The notes: generated by a model not told the origin, from the sequence alone. 64,000 nucleotides of DNA from Glaciimonas sp. (GCA_012927585.1 JABBOY010000022.1:124001-188000), one strand, 5' to 3'. Counted from the first letter of the stretch, positions 48,016 through 57,499 are shown. Made by a program: numbers and translations.

Positions 48016-48666
48016 ATGGCAACCCACCCAAAAAAGAGTAGTACTGTACGCAACTCCGGTCAGCAAGGCGGCACTCTGCTGGGCCTGATTATCGGCCTGA
48101 TCATCGGGCTGGGGATCGCGCTGGCGGTCGCACTGAGCATCACTAAAACCGGCTTGCCCTTCACCAACAAAGGTGCCCAGCCGAGGGCAGTCGAGGACAG
48201 CGGCGGCGCAATTCTGGCTGATCCCAACAAGCCGTTGTACGGCAACAAAGACGCAGCCAAGGAAGCCGCACGCGACTTTGCCAAACCGGCGGCCGAAGAC
48301 GTGCCGGCGGTACTGCCGGAATCGAAGCAGCCGGCCGCCGTCAAGCCGACCGCCGAATCCAAGGCGCCGCTGGTCGAAAAATCAACGGCTGAAAAGCCCA
48401 GCGCCGCCAAACCCGATGCCAGCGAAGAGAAATACATTTATTATCTGCAGGCCGGTGCGTTTCGCGAGCAGGCCGATGCCGACAATGCCAAGGCCAAGCT
48501 GGCGTTGCTCGGGTTTGAGGCGCGCGTGACCGAGCGCCTGTCCGATAGCGGCACGCTGTACCGGGTGCGCGTCGGCCCGTTTAGCCAGATCGAAATAATG
48601 AACGGTACCCGCGAAAAATTGTCACAGAATGGCATCGATGTTGCTGTCGTACGTAGCCCCAAATAA
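48016..48666 (+). CDS. SPOR-domain membrane protein
   Basis: About 216 residues from ATG 48016 (MATHPKKSSTVRNSG). A glycine/isoleucine-rich membrane segment (LLGLIIGLIIGLGIALAVAL, residues 20-40) is followed by an Ala/Pro/Lys-rich linker and a C-terminal SPOR domain (YYLQAGAFREQADADNAKAKLALLGFEARV, ...YRVRVGPF) that binds septal denuded peptidoglycan. This is the FtsN/DedD-like arrangement found next to argS in many Betaproteobacteria. It is 28 bp after argS; dsbA follows 19 bp later, so an argS-SPOR-dsbA operon is likely. Confidence 0.9.
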   Translation: MATHPKKSSTVRNSGQQGGTLLGLIIGLIIGLGIALAVALSITKTGLPFTNKGAQPRAVEDSGGAILADPNKPLYGNKDAAKEAARDFAKPAAEDVPAVLPESKQPAAVKPTAESKAPLVEKSTAEKPSAAKPDASEEKYIYYLQAGAFREQADADNAKAKLALLGFEARVTERLSDSGTLYRVRVGPFSQIEIMNGTREKLSQNGIDVAVVRSPK

Positions 48667-48685
48667 ACCAGAAAAGGAAAGTTGT

Positions 48686-49402
48686 ATGCGTTTATTCCCC
48701 AAACTATTTGCCACCCTTGGCCTGAGTCTGCTGGCGTTGTCCGTCAGTGCAACTCCCGACAATCCGAAAAACGGTGTCGATTTCCGCACGCTGGACAAAG
48801 TGCAGCAAACCAGTTCCAGCAAGAAAGTTGAAGTTACCGAATTTTTTTGGTATAGCTGCCCGCACTGCAATGCATTCGAACCGTCGTTGGTGGAATGGCT
48901 CAAAAAGCAGGGCGACAATATCGTTTTCAAGCGGGTACCGGTCGCCTTCAATGAATCTTTCGTGCCGCAACAGCGCCTGTATTACGCACTTGACGCGCTC
49001 GGTCTTGCATCGCAGTTGAACGCAAAAATATTCAGGGCAATCCACGTCGAGCGCCAACCGCTTGACAAGGATGCATCGATTGCCGACTTTATTGCCAAAC
49101 AGGGCGTGGACAAGAAGAAATTCGTCGACATGTACAATTCCTTCGGGGTGCAAGCCAAAGTGCGCACCGCCACCCAATTGCAGGCAGACTATAAAATCGA
49201 TGGCGTACCCACTGTTGCCGTCGGCGGCCACTATATTACCTCGCCATCGATCGCCGGTGCCGGCTTGAACGGTAGTCAGCCGGAAGCCGCGTTGCAGGAC
49301 GCCGCGCTGAAAGTAATGGATTTTTTAGTGGCAAAAACCGCCAGGGAACTGGGTGAAGCAGCCAAGCCAACCATGGCCGCAGCACCCTTGAAGAAGAAAT
49401 AA
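48686..49402 (+). CDS. dsbA: Thiol:disulfide interchange protein DsbA
   Basis: About 238 residues from ATG 48686 (MRLFPKLFATLGLSLLALSVSA), preceded by AAAAGGAAAG. A Sec signal peptide with likely cleavage at VSA-TPD exports it to the periplasm. The active site is FFWYSCPHCNAFEP (CPHC) near residue 60, and the cis-proline loop is DGVPTVAVGGHY near residue 175. DsbA puts disulfide bonds into secreted proteins. A strong terminator follows. Confidence 0.95.
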   Translation: MRLFPKLFATLGLSLLALSVSATPDNPKNGVDFRTLDKVQQTSSSKKVEVTEFFWYSCPHCNAFEPSLVEWLKKQGDNIVFKRVPVAFNESFVPQQRLYYALDALGLASQLNAKIFRAIHVERQPLDKDASIADFIAKQGVDKKKFVDMYNSFGVQAKVRTATQLQADYKIDGVPTVAVGGHYITSPSIAGAGLNGSQPEAALQDAALKVMDFLVAKTARELGEAAKPTMAAAPLKKK

Positions 49403-49419
49403 AACTTGCCAATCCAAAA

Positions 49420-49453
49420 AATCCGCCACGCTTGCTAGTGGCGGATTTTTTTG
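49420..49453 (+). terminator. Rho-independent terminator after dsbA
   Basis: AATCCGCCAC (49420) pairs with GTGGCGGATT (49438), loop GCTTGCTA, followed by a run of T. Confidence 0.92.
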
Positions 49454-49662
49454 GCTATTCATTGTTGCTATTCAGCCTCATTGCGCACATCGACATCACG
49501 AACTGAGCAGTTGCGATTACTTAAAAAGAGCTGGAGTATGCTTAAAATAGAGGATTAGACCGCATGTATTCTATGCGGTAATAAAAATTACAGGGGATTG
49601 TATGCATTTTACAACGCAACAAAAAAGCGCCACTGGCGCTTTTTTGCATGCGGTTCAGAAGC
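49454..49662. other. Convergent gap with hairpins between dsbA and the TlpA-like gene
   Basis: ACCGCAT-N7-ATGCGGT lies at 49559-49579. AAAAAAGCGCC-ACT-GGCGCTTTTTT at 49621-49645 is a bidirectional terminator that can serve the minus-strand thioredoxin gene ending at 49663. No gene is seen. Confidence 0.6.
49621..49645 (-). terminator. Terminator of the TlpA-like thioredoxin gene (bidirectional)
   Basis: Near-perfect palindrome AAAAAAGCGCC-ACT-GGCGCTTTTTT placed 18 bp after the stop codon on the minus strand; T runs on both strands. Confidence 0.85.
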
Positions 49663-50178
49663 TCAAGCCGCCAGCGCTTTCCCCAGCAACTGATGCAGTT
49701 CCGCAAAGTCGGGTTCACCGACATAACGCTTGAGGATATTGCCTTCTTTATCGATCACGAAAGTGGTCGGGGTCAACTTGATGTCGCCGAATGCCTTGGC
49801 TGCCGCTCCATCGGTATCGAGCGCGACTTTAAACGGCAGGCTGCGGGTTTTGGCGTAGTTCAACACATAATTTGGCGGGTCGTAACTCATCGCGACGGCG
49901 ATAAATTCCAGCCCCTTGCCCTGGAACTTGTTGTAAGTCTTGACCATGTCAGGCATTTCCTTGATGCAGGTAACGCATGAGGTCGCCCAGAAATTGACCA
50001 TCACCACCTTGCCGCGCAAACTCTGGGAAGTTATTTTTTCCCCGGAGAGGCTGGTGTAGGTGAGTTGCGGCGCTGCACTACGAGTGGCCAGTGAAAAATA
50101 GCCGGCAACCGCGATCGCCAGCACAGCAATAATTACGAACACGCCAAGCCAAGGGCGTTTTTTGTCAGGGGATTCCAT
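49663..50178 (-). CDS. TlpA/ResA-type thioredoxin-fold protein
   Basis: A 171-residue membrane-anchored redox protein. A basic start (MESPDKKRPWLG) leads into one membrane helix (VFVIIAVLAIAVAGYFSLA), then an extracytoplasmic thioredoxin fold with NFWATSCVTCIKEMPDM, whose CVTC is the redox pair, and FKVALDTDGAAAKAFG, TPTTFVIDKEGNI. Relatives reduce cytochrome c or other apoprotein disulfides. The gene is separate from the cluster upstream by 100 bp. Confidence 0.88.
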   Translation of the reverse strand: MESPDKKRPWLGVFVIIAVLAIAVAGYFSLATRSAAPQLTYTSLSGEKITSQSLRGKVVMVNFWATSCVTCIKEMPDMVKTYNKFQGKGLEFIAVAMSYDPPNYVLNYAKTRSLPFKVALDTDGAAAKAFGDIKLTPTTFVIDKEGNILKRYVGEPDFAELHQLLGKALAA

Positions 50179-50281
50179 GGGATATTTATCCAGTGCTATT
50201 GGTAAATTTATAATTGCGCGACGTCATTATAAGGACTCTGCGGCGCAGGTGCGCGCCGCCGTTGTCAACCGGGGCTAATGT

Positions 50282-50953
50282 TTAATGTGCAGGTTCCTGC
50301 TCATTCGATAACGAGCGCAGCTCGTCTTCCGAAATGTAGTCGAATATCTTGACCACTTTTTGTACGCCGGCCACGCCGCTGGCAATACTACCGGCAAGCT
50401 CGCCTTCGCGCTGGGTAACGCGTCCCATCAGGTAGACACTGCCGCGCTCGGTCACCACTTTGACCGAATTGGCATACATGTCCTTGGCGTCGACGAAGGA
50501 CGCCTTGATTTTGCCGGTGATCAGGGTGTCGTTGGCACGGGACGTAAAACTCGATAGACCGGCGATCTCCAGTTCATTGACCACCGCTTTGGCGCCTTCG
50601 ATCTCTTGTGCTTCGCGTTCGACTGCAGCTTTCATTTGCGCATCGCGCACTTCCCCGGTGAGCAGCACCCGGCGATTAAAGCTGGTCACATTGACGTGCC
50701 CCGCATCGCCCACCAGATTCGGAATGCGTAGTTCGCCTTTGACGACGATAGCCTTGTCTTCCGTTTGCGCACCGAGCGTGCGCCGGTCAGTCGCCGCCAG
50801 CGTTCCCACCACCGCGCCGCCGACCATCATCCCGACACAGCCCTGCAAGCTGACCAGTACGCTAGTGCATAATACGACTGCGGCCAGCGGACGCCTGACT
50901 AGCTGCCAGCGTTGCTGCCAACGCGGTTGCAAATTCTTTTGTTGCTCAATCAT
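50282..50953 (-). CDS. dolP: Dual-BON-domain outer-membrane lipoprotein DolP-like
   Basis: About 223 residues from ATG 50953 ([14 protein letters not shown]), best supported by the GGGGGG just before. A lipoprotein signal ends at LVSLQGCVG. Two BON domains follow ([22 protein letters not shown] near 85 and [27 protein letters not shown] near 160). DolP/YraP helps keep the outer membrane intact. The order rsmI-lpoA-yraN-diaA-dolP equals that of E. coli, which supports the name. It overlaps the end of the SIS gene by eight bases. Confidence 0.9.
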   Translation of the reverse strand: MIEQQKNLQPRWQQRWQLVRRPLAAVVLCTSVLVSLQGCVGMMVGGAVVGTLAATDRRTLGAQTEDKAIVVKGELRIPNLVGDAGHVNVTSFNRRVLLTGEVRDAQMKAAVEREAQEIEGAKAVVNELEIAGLSSFTSRANDTLITGKIKASFVDAKDMYANSVKVVTERGSVYLMGRVTQREGELAGSIASGVAGVQKVVKIFDYISEDELRSLSNEQEPAH

Positions 50954-51545
50954 TACCATCCCCCCCAAATAATGCGACATCGATACCGTCGCACAAACAA
51001 TGAATCGTCAACAAATGGACTTCCTGGATCCGCGCGGTGCGCTCGTGCGGCACGCAAATATGCACATCCGCATGGCCGATCTGCCTGCCGATGGCGCCGC
51101 CGTCGTTACCGGTCAATGCCACTATGCGCATGTCGCGCTCCATTGCGGCTTCGATTGCGGCTATCACGTTGGCTGAATTGCCCGAGGTGGATATTGCCAG
51201 CAGGACATCGCCGGATTGCCCGAAGGCCTGCACTTGCTTGGAGTAGATGTCGCGATAACCATAATCGTTCCCCACCGCAGTCAAAATCGAGCTATCGGTA
51301 GTCAGCGCCAGCGCCGGCAAGGGCAAGCGTTCGCGCTCGAAACGGCCCACCAGTTCGGCCGCGAAATGCTGGCAATCGGCAGCCGAGCCGCCATTGCCGC
51401 AGGCCAGAATCTTGTTGCCGTTGGACAGCGCCATGAACATCAGCTCGATAGCTTGTGCAATCGGCTCGGCCAACTGGGATGCGGCCTGCATCTTGAGTTC
51501 GGCGCTTTCGCGGAAGTGGTCGAGAATGCGTTGGTTTGTCATCAT
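50946..51545 (-). CDS. diaA: SIS-domain protein DiaA / phosphoheptose isomerase-like
   Basis: About 199 residues from the double ATG at 51545/51542 ([14 protein letters not shown]). The SIS fold shows [25 protein letters not shown] near residue 45 and [20 protein letters not shown] near 110, with [13 protein letters not shown] at the end. Sequence alone cannot separate GmhA (sedoheptulose-7-phosphate isomerase) from DiaA (a DnaA-binding initiation factor). The yraN and dolP neighbours favour DiaA, as in E. coli. Confidence 0.88.
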   Translation of the reverse strand: MMTNQRILDHFRESAELKMQAASQLAEPIAQAIELMFMALSNGNKILACGNGGSAADCQHFAAELVGRFERERLPLPALALTTDSSILTAVGNDYGYRDIYSKQVQAFGQSGDVLLAISTSGNSANVIAAIEAAMERDMRIVALTGNDGGAIGRQIGHADVHICVPHERTARIQEVHLLTIHCLCDGIDVALFGGDGND

Positions 51546-51577
51546 GTTGGAATTATAGAGCAGTGATTGGAATCGGA

Positions 51578-51970
51578 TTAGGTATCGATGGCATTTTTCA
51601 GCCATTCTAACTGTTCGCCATCCATTGCAATCACGTCGAAACGGCAGGCTGGCGGCATCCGGTAACGTTGCAAATAGATTTGCGCGGCAATAATAAGGCG
51701 CGCCTGTTTGCTGCGGGTCACGCTGGCGGCAGCACCGCCGTGTCGTAGATTGGCGCGCCGGCGCACTTCGACAAAGACCAGCACCTGACCTTCCTGCATG
51801 ACAAGGTCGATCTCGCCGCCCCTGCAGAGGAAATTGCGCTGCAGCAGCGTTAGTCCCTGTGCCGCCAGATAAGCCAGCGCGGCATCCTCGCCGGCCTGGC
51901 CTTTGATTTGCTGCTCGGTCCGACGACGGTTGGCGCCGAGCAGCCGGGGCAGCGCATCAAACAGGCTCAT
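51578..51970 (-). CDS. yraN: YraN/UPF0102 nuclease-fold protein
   Basis: A 130-residue protein of the UPF0102 family: [46 protein letters not shown] contains the acidic pair of a restriction-endonuclease-like fold (D and E-x-R instead of the classic E-x-K). The function is unknown, though a role with DNA or replication is suspected from its conservation beside diaA. It lies 32 bp before the SIS gene; a repeat element precedes it. Confidence 0.92.
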   Translation of the reverse strand: MSLFDALPRLLGANRRRTEQQIKGQAGEDAALAYLAAQGLTLLQRNFLCRGGEIDLVMQEGQVLVFVEVRRRANLRHGGAAASVTRSKQARLIIAAQIYLQRYRMPPACRFDVIAMDGEQLEWLKNAIDT

Positions 51971-51973
51971 CGT

Positions 51974-52056
51974 TTAACGTGAAAGTCGCGTAGCGGCTCA
52001 CTTCGCTCCTCTCTCCCGCTTGCGGAAGAGAGGCTGGGAGAGAGGGCGGCCATGGC
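51974..52056. repeat. Interspersed repeat with CTCTCTCCCGC palindrome, copy 1
   Basis: CTCACTTCGCTCCTCTCTCC and the following CGCTTGCGG-type palindrome are shared with 62860-62926 in inverted orientation. This copy has an added CTGGGAGAGAGGG. It lies between yraN and the LpoA-like gene. Confidence 0.75.
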
Positions 52057-52091
52057 GCCTTCCTGAATTGTGGTGGTATTCGCCACGGCCG

Positions 52092-53372
52092 TTAACGCAT
52101 GCCTGGCAACAACATCGCCCCGTCCTGATACACCGCCTGTAGCGTAATACGGTCGAAACTAGCCCTGCCAGGGCCGAAAGTTACCGCCAGTCGGCCGGTC
52201 ACGCCGTCAATCTCGAATTGTTCGCGGGCCGCAGAGATTTCATGAGCCACACGGTAGGCGTCGATCCCCAGCGCATACAAGCGCTCCATATCAGGATTAC
52301 TTTTCTGGTCGGCGCCCGTAACCAGCCGCGGGTAAGCCATCACTGCCGAGTGGTCAGGTTGCAGTTGCCAAGGCAGATCTACAAAATGCAGTCCTTCAAC
52401 TAAAGGATCGGCTGACTTGTCCGCGCTATCGGCGCCAATCAATGGGTTGATTTGCGAGGTGCCGTAGACCGGGACTTCGGTGCCGATTGCCTGGCGCAAC
52501 TGTCTGGTTAGGCCAGCATCCATCGACACGAATAACAGCACCGGCCGTTCGTTCTGCAGCCGGCTACGCAATTGTGCCAGAGCAGTCGCGTTCAAATAGC
52601 CGTCAACCAGGCCCAACTCGATCGATTGCGACGATAAGCCCAGACGCCGCCACTCTGCCGTAAAGGCACTGGCGGCACGACGTTGCCAGGCTATATTTGC
52701 ACCGACTACAAAGGCGCTGGCACCGGGATGATCCAGACTGGCCCAGCGCGCAACCTGGCGCGCTTCATCTTCGAGCGACAAGCCCATCGCCAGCATTTTC
52801 GGCGGCAAGGGCGCTGCCGCCTCTTCCCGTGCTCCCAACATCGGCTGGTTTAGCGCGATGGTAGGAATGCGCACCGCACCGCTTTGCGCAATTGCCGATA
52901 CGCCGCTGCGCGACAGCGGGCCGACAATCACATCCTGGCTGGCTTGCGCATCGAGATAAGCCGACAGGGTTTGCGCCGCCACATCGTCGGTAGCGATCAC
53001 GGTGACGGTAACGCCTTCCTGCTCGCGCGCATACGCCGCCATGAAACCGGCTCGCACCGCCTCGGCCGCTGTGCCCAGGGTTTCAGAACGTAGCGGCAAC
53101 AACAGCGCGATGCGCGCCGTAAGCGGTTTTCCCGGCATAAATACTGCCACATCCGCTGCGGCCACGCTGCTGGTTTGTGCCTCAGGCACAAGCTGGAACC
53201 CAGTGTCGGGAAGTGGTGTCGCTGTTGCCGCCGGCATGGTTGTATTTGCCGGCACAGGCGCGCACAATGCATTCGCTGCGCCGCAGCGGTCAAATATCGG
53301 GGCCAGGCTAACGCTGCTGCAGCCCACCAACGCGCTGCACAACAGCAGAATTTTTATCCATTGGTACGACAT
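52092..53372 (-). CDS. lpoA: Penicillin-binding protein activator, LpoA/LppC-like lipoprotein
   Basis: About 426 residues from ATG 53372 (MSYQWIKILLLCSALVGCSSVSL), with a lipobox at LVGCSS; the track start lies 75 bp further up inside the rsmI side. The body is the periplasmic-binding-protein-like domain of LpoA: TARIALLLPLRSETLGTAAEAVRAGFMAAY near residue 90, VIVGPLSRSGVSAIAQ near 165 and VYGTSQINP near 310. E. coli LpoA has an extra N-terminal TPR domain which is absent here, so this is the short form. Activation of PBP1A is inferred. rsmI is divergent only 12 bp away. Confidence 0.88.
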   Translation of the reverse strand: MSYQWIKILLLCSALVGCSSVSLAPIFDRCGAANALCAPVPANTTMPAATATPLPDTGFQLVPEAQTSSVAAADVAVFMPGKPLTARIALLLPLRSETLGTAAEAVRAGFMAAYAREQEGVTVTVIATDDVAAQTLSAYLDAQASQDVIVGPLSRSGVSAIAQSGAVRIPTIALNQPMLGAREEAAAPLPPKMLAMGLSLEDEARQVARWASLDHPGASAFVVGANIAWQRRAASAFTAEWRRLGLSSQSIELGLVDGYLNATALAQLRSRLQNERPVLLFVSMDAGLTRQLRQAIGTEVPVYGTSQINPLIGADSADKSADPLVEGLHFVDLPWQLQPDHSAVMAYPRLVTGADQKSNPDMERLYALGIDAYRVAHEISAAREQFEIDGVTGRLAVTFGPGRASFDRITLQAVYQDGAMLLPGMR

Positions 53373-53384
53373 TGACCACTCCTC

Positions 53385-54290
53385 ATGAATCCTGATTCGA
53401 ATAATGCCTCGGGCGCTTTGCCATTGATGGATGAAGTGGCGCGCCAAGTGTATCCCGCGTCCACATTATATGTGCTGGCAACACCGATCGGAAACTTCGC
53501 CGACATCACGCTGCGCGCCTTGCACGTGCTGGCGCTGGTGGACGCGGTGGCCTGCGAAGATACCCGCAATACCGGCCACTTGCTAATGCGCTACGGCTTG
53601 TCCAAAAAACTGATTGCCGCGCATCAGCATAACGAGCGTGAAATCGCTGAAAAACTGATAGTGCGCCTGCAAGCCGGCGAACGCATCGCGCTGGTGTCGG
53701 ACGCCGGCACCCCGGCCATTTCAGACCCGGGTGCGCGCATCGTCGATGCGGTGCGTGCGGCGGGCTTACGCGTGATGCCTTTGCCCGGCCCCTCGGCCGC
53801 CATCGCCGCCTTGTCTGCCAGCGGTCTGGTCTGCGACCAGTTCCACTTTGTCGGCTTTCTGCCGGCCAAGGCCCGGCAACGGGACGCTGCGCTGCACAGC
53901 TTGCGCGACATGGCGGCAACCCTGATATTTTACGAAGCGCCGCACCGCATTAGCGCGGTGGTCGATGCGTTGGCGGCGGTGTTCGAGGGCCAGCGTCAAA
54001 TCGTGTTCGCCCGGGAATTGACTAAGCTATTCGAGGAAGTCCATCGTTGTCATTTGTCCGACGCCGCCGCTTGGGTGGCGCAGGATGCGCACCATCAAAA
54101 AGGTGAGTTCGTGCTGCTGCTGGAAGGTGCACCGCCCGCCGCCGAAGAGGATGGCGCCGAAGCCGAGCGCGTGTTGCGCATCCTGCTGGCAGAATGCACA
54201 GTCAAACAGGCCGCAACGCTGGCCGCGCACATCACAGGACACAAGAAAAATGCGCTGTATGAGCGGGCATTAGTCATAAAAGCGGAGTAA
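53385..54290 (+). CDS. rsmI: 16S rRNA (cytidine-1402-2'-O)-methyltransferase RsmI
   Basis: A 301-residue tetrapyrrole-methylase-fold enzyme. The N-terminal SAM block is TLYVLATPIGNFADITLRAL near residue 27, followed by ACEDTRNTGHLL and VSDAGTPAISDPGARIV, and the later RQIVFARELTKLFEE. RsmI methylates the 2'-O of C1402 in the ribosomal decoding centre. It is divergent from lpoA with nearly no space, as in many proteobacteria. Start MNPDSNN is retained; a later M is possible. Confidence 0.96.
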   Translation: MNPDSNNASGALPLMDEVARQVYPASTLYVLATPIGNFADITLRALHVLALVDAVACEDTRNTGHLLMRYGLSKKLIAAHQHNEREIAEKLIVRLQAGERIALVSDAGTPAISDPGARIVDAVRAAGLRVMPLPGPSAAIAALSASGLVCDQFHFVGFLPAKARQRDAALHSLRDMAATLIFYEAPHRISAVVDALAAVFEGQRQIVFARELTKLFEEVHRCHLSDAAAWVAQDAHHQKGEFVLLLEGAPPAAEEDGAEAERVLRILLAECTVKQAATLAAHITGHKKNALYERALVIKAE

Positions 54291-54618
54291 GCGTATAGAT
54301 CGACAATGGATTTGTTGTGTAATTATTGGACTCTATTCGCATTAGGTGTTGCTATAGAGAAAAGCAAAATATCCCGCTTTGCCCAGCATCATTTGCGCCA
54401 TGATGCGCAATGCAAAAAATCTAATTTTTTGGGGAGTATGAGCCAAAAATAATCACTCCAGCAATACCTGAAAGCACCGTTAGAAATACACAAAAGCAGT
54501 ATTGTGTATTTTTTTGGAGCGTAGTGCCCGATCAGCCGGCTTGGTACTAAAAGGCCAAAAATGCATCGATGCTATCGGGGCAAAAACAGTACAGAAAGTT
54601 TTCTCATAGGAAATCGGA
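54291..54618. other. Gap after rsmI with two hairpins
   Basis: TTGCGC-N6-GCGCAA at 54393-54410, and AAATACACAA...TTGTGTATTT with T run at 54484-54515. No gene is seen. AGGAAATCGGA precedes the next start codon. Confidence 0.45.
54484..54515 (+). terminator. Rho-independent terminator in the rsmI downstream gap
   Basis: Ten-pair stem AAATACACAA / TTGTGTATTT, loop AAGCAGTA, then TTTT. AT-rich but well formed; it lies about 200 bp after rsmI. Confidence 0.7.
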
Positions 54619-54984
54619 ATGAACAATAGTTTGACAAAAGATGAATTTGACGCGCTTGGACAAGTCAGTAAGATGCCCAAGTTTACCAAGGCAAACGCGT
54701 GCGTGGCAAGAAACACCAAGCGCCTTGCCGGCCTGAAATATCTTGTGCATGGAAAAGACGGTAGCCTGACACTCACCGAGAAAGGGCAAAAAACATTATT
54801 TGCCCAGCGCTGCATCGATGCGCTGCGCGCCGTATCGACAGACCCGCTCGCCAGACTGGAGGCCGATGTTGTTACCTTCCTGAGCAAAAAAGGCTACATC
54901 AATCCTGGCTTAGAATCGCGCGCATTCGACATCACGCCAAGAGGGCAGGAATGCCTGGCCGACATTGAAGCCACGGGCGGATAG
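54619..54984 (+). CDS. Hypothetical 121-residue protein with two winged-helix-like repeats
   Basis: I recognise no family. A good ribosome site supports the start. Two segments look alike, LAGLKYLVHGKDGSLTLTEKGQKTL (near residue 36) and LSKKGYINPGLESRAFDITPRGQECL (near 88); each resembles the wing and last helix of a winged-helix DNA-binding fold. The protein is soluble and basic in its first half. It is alone between rsmI and rlpA, and its function is unknown. Confidence 0.7.
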   Translation: MNNSLTKDEFDALGQVSKMPKFTKANACVARNTKRLAGLKYLVHGKDGSLTLTEKGQKTLFAQRCIDALRAVSTDPLARLEADVVTFLSKKGYINPGLESRAFDITPRGQECLADIEATGG

Positions 54985-55057
54985 CAGCTTCGCCCGACTG
55001 GACGATGCGCGATGTTTCCACAGCTGCAAAAGCCGTCAAAAAACACCGTGGAAGAAT

Positions 55058-56056
55058 TCAACGTTGCACGATGAACGGCATGGCGGCGCCGGAAGATTGC
55101 ATCTTTTGCGCCGCCTGCTGCGCCTCAGTGCGATTCATATACGGCCCGCTGTACAGGCGATACAGCGCTCCGGTCTGCACTACTTCGATCGGCTGCAAGG
55201 TGCCAGCCCAATTCTGCGCCAACTGGCTACGCATCGAATGCGCGTTATAGGCTTGTCCATAAGCGCCCAACTGCAAATAAAAACCGTTATCCGCTCTATT
55301 TACGTCCGGTTCAGCGGCTGCCATCGCTACCGGCATCGGCGGCAGCTGTGTCTTCGCAAGCAGTTGCGGCTCACTGTGTTTCTCGCTCTGGATACGGGCA
55401 ATATCCGCCGGTAGCAAACGCTCGACTTCTAGTTCGCCGCTGCCCTTGCCCAGATAGCCCAGCTTCAACGCAGCAACATACGACAGGTCTATGATCCGGC
55501 TGGAATGGAATGGTCCGCGGTCGTTGATACGCACGATCACCTGGTTGCCATTGACCTGGTTGGTCACGCGCGCGTAAGACGGAATCGGTAGGGTCGGATG
55601 CGCAGCCGTCATCTGGTACATGTCGTACAGTTCGCCGGAAGAAGTTTTCTGACCGTGAAACTTCTGGCCGTACCAACTGCCGATGCCGCGCTGGCGCAAC
55701 GGGACTTCTTCCATAATCGGCGTATAGGTCTGGCCGAACACCACATACGGCCGGTTGGCACGAGTCGAATAAGGTTCTACTTTCGGATCGGCGTCCGGTA
55801 TCGCAAGCAGATCTTCAGGCGGATTAGCGCCTGGGCCATCGTCCTTGTAATAGCCGCCACGGCCGGAGCCGGCAGCCGGCAGGGCTGGATAGCGCGCAGT
55901 GTGCTGCTGCTTGACGGCAGTGCCGGACTGGCCTGAGGTCGGCGTTGCCGTCTTCGGTAGACTACTACAGCCCCACAGCAGCGCGGCCGATAACAGCACC
56001 ACGCCATATGGGAGGTTTACCAGCCTGGCTGGGGGGTATTTGCCGAACTGCATCAT
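55058..56056 (-). CDS. rlpA: Septal ring lytic transglycosylase RlpA-like lipoprotein
   Basis: A 332-residue protein with lipoprotein signal (SAALLWGCSSLP), an extended linker, a double-psi beta-barrel (GIGSWYGQKFHGQKTSSGELYDMYQMTAAHPTLPIPSYARVTN then VIVRINDRGPFHSSRIIDLSY) and a C-terminal SPOR domain (GFYLQLGAYGQAYNAHSMRSQL). RlpA cleaves naked glycan strands at the division septum. It lies downstream of rodA by 226 bp. The start could be the second Met as well. Confidence 0.92.
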   Translation of the reverse strand: MMQFGKYPPARLVNLPYGVVLLSAALLWGCSSLPKTATPTSGQSGTAVKQQHTARYPALPAAGSGRGGYYKDDGPGANPPEDLLAIPDADPKVEPYSTRANRPYVVFGQTYTPIMEEVPLRQRGIGSWYGQKFHGQKTSSGELYDMYQMTAAHPTLPIPSYARVTNQVNGNQVIVRINDRGPFHSSRIIDLSYVAALKLGYLGKGSGELEVERLLPADIARIQSEKHSEPQLLAKTQLPPMPVAMAAAEPDVNRADNGFYLQLGAYGQAYNAHSMRSQLAQNWAGTLQPIEVVQTGALYRLYSGPYMNRTEAQQAAQKMQSSGAAMPFIVQR

Positions 56057-56281
56057 GCACTCCTGATGGCGCTAAATTGAATGACCGGCGCTATTCCACG
56101 CGAACTGCATAGAATAGCGCTAGCCGGCTTTGAAGCCGCTCCAGAATATTTATACTGCGCATTGTATTTTCTGATATACATGCAAAAATTGCGGAAAAGA
56201 ACGTATTTTTAAGTGTACTCCCACTTACTTCAATAAGTAACAAGCGCTGTTCAGATTCGCGCAGGTGCTGCAAAATCCGAT

Positions 56282-57388
56282 TCAAGTTTGTATCAGCTTA
56301 CGGTGGCGTTGGATGCTCATCAGAATTCCGGCGCCCAAGGCCAGCGTCACCATCGCGGTGCCGCCATAACTCATCAGCGGCAGCGGTACGCCTACCACCG
56401 GCAGAATACCACTGACCATGCCCATATTGACAAATGCGTAAGTAAAGAAAATCAGCGTAATCGCTCCCGCCAACAATCGCGTGAACAAGGTCGGCGCATT
56501 GGCTGCGATCATCAGGCCCCGGATTACCAGTAGCGCATACAGACTAAGCAGAAAGATATTGCCGATTAAGCCAAATTCTTCGGAAAAGACTGCAAAGATA
56601 AAATCGGTAGTGCGCTCGGGAATGAATTCGAGATGCGACTGCGTGCCATGCAGCCAGCCCTTGCCGTAAATGCCGCCGGAGCCGACTGCGATGGTTGACT
56701 GGATGATATGAAAGCCCTTGCCCAGCGGATCCAGGGTCGGATCAATCAACATCATCACCCGCGCACGCTGATAATCATGCAACAGAGTCCAGGCCACTGG
56801 CAGGCTGGCGGCAACCGCGAGAACTAGGCCTAACAGCACTTTCCAAGACAATCCAGCCAGGAAAATCACATAAAACCCGGCTGCCAGCACCAGTACCGCA
56901 GTCCCCAAATCGGGCTGCTTGACGATCAGGCCGACCGGGATTATCAGCAACAGGCCGGCAATCAGGAACTCGCGCCAGTGAACTCTGCCTTCACGTTTCT
57001 GGAAGAACCAGGCCAGCATCAGCGGCATCGCAATTTTCATGATTTCAGACGGCTGGATCACCACGCCGAGATCGATCCAGCGCCGCGCACCTTTCTTCAC
57101 CAGGCCGAATACAGCCACCGCCACCAGCAAGGTAATACCCAATGTATACACCGGCACTGCAATGCGCATCAACGTTTGCGGTGGGATGCTGGCAGCAACC
57201 CATAGCACGCCAAACGCAATCAGGATGTTGCGCAAATGATCTTCAATCCGGCCCGGGAAATCAATGCCGGCCGAATACACGGTGACGATTCCAGTCGCCA
57301 CGATCAGGAACACGATCAGCGCCAGCGGCCCGTCGAATACGTATACGAAGGGCTTGACGACCTGCCACGGGTGGCGCTTCTCAAGCAT
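56282..57388 (-). CDS. rodA: Rod shape-determining protein RodA
   Basis: A 368-residue SEDS-family glycosyltransferase with about ten membrane segments. Family blocks include QKREGRVHWREFL, KQPDLGTAVLVLAAG near residue 155, GSGGIYGKGWLHGTQSHLEFIPERTTDFIFAVFSEEFGLIG near 235 and LPVVGVPLPLMSYGGTAMVTL near 325. RodA polymerises lipid II for side-wall growth together with PBP2, encoded 111 bp upstream. Confidence 0.96.
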   Translation of the reverse strand: MLEKRHPWQVVKPFVYVFDGPLALIVFLIVATGIVTVYSAGIDFPGRIEDHLRNILIAFGVLWVAASIPPQTLMRIAVPVYTLGITLLVAVAVFGLVKKGARRWIDLGVVIQPSEIMKIAMPLMLAWFFQKREGRVHWREFLIAGLLLIIPVGLIVKQPDLGTAVLVLAAGFYVIFLAGLSWKVLLGLVLAVAASLPVAWTLLHDYQRARVMMLIDPTLDPLGKGFHIIQSTIAVGSGGIYGKGWLHGTQSHLEFIPERTTDFIFAVFSEEFGLIGNIFLLSLYALLVIRGLMIAANAPTLFTRLLAGAITLIFFTYAFVNMGMVSGILPVVGVPLPLMSYGGTAMVTLALGAGILMSIQRHRKLIQT

Positions 57389-57499
57389 GACGTGCGGGCA
57401 GCAACTGCGGCCGTGTATGAATATCGATCATAAATTCTCTTAATAAATTCACGCGCTTATCGAAGCTAACTTAAGCGGTCAACTGCCGTTTTTAGGATG

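Noticed and set aside
56091-56285. 64-codon minus-strand ORF between rodA and rlpA
   Set aside because: It overlaps the rodA stop slightly, has no family signature and lies in AT-rich DNA likely to be an untranslated spacer.
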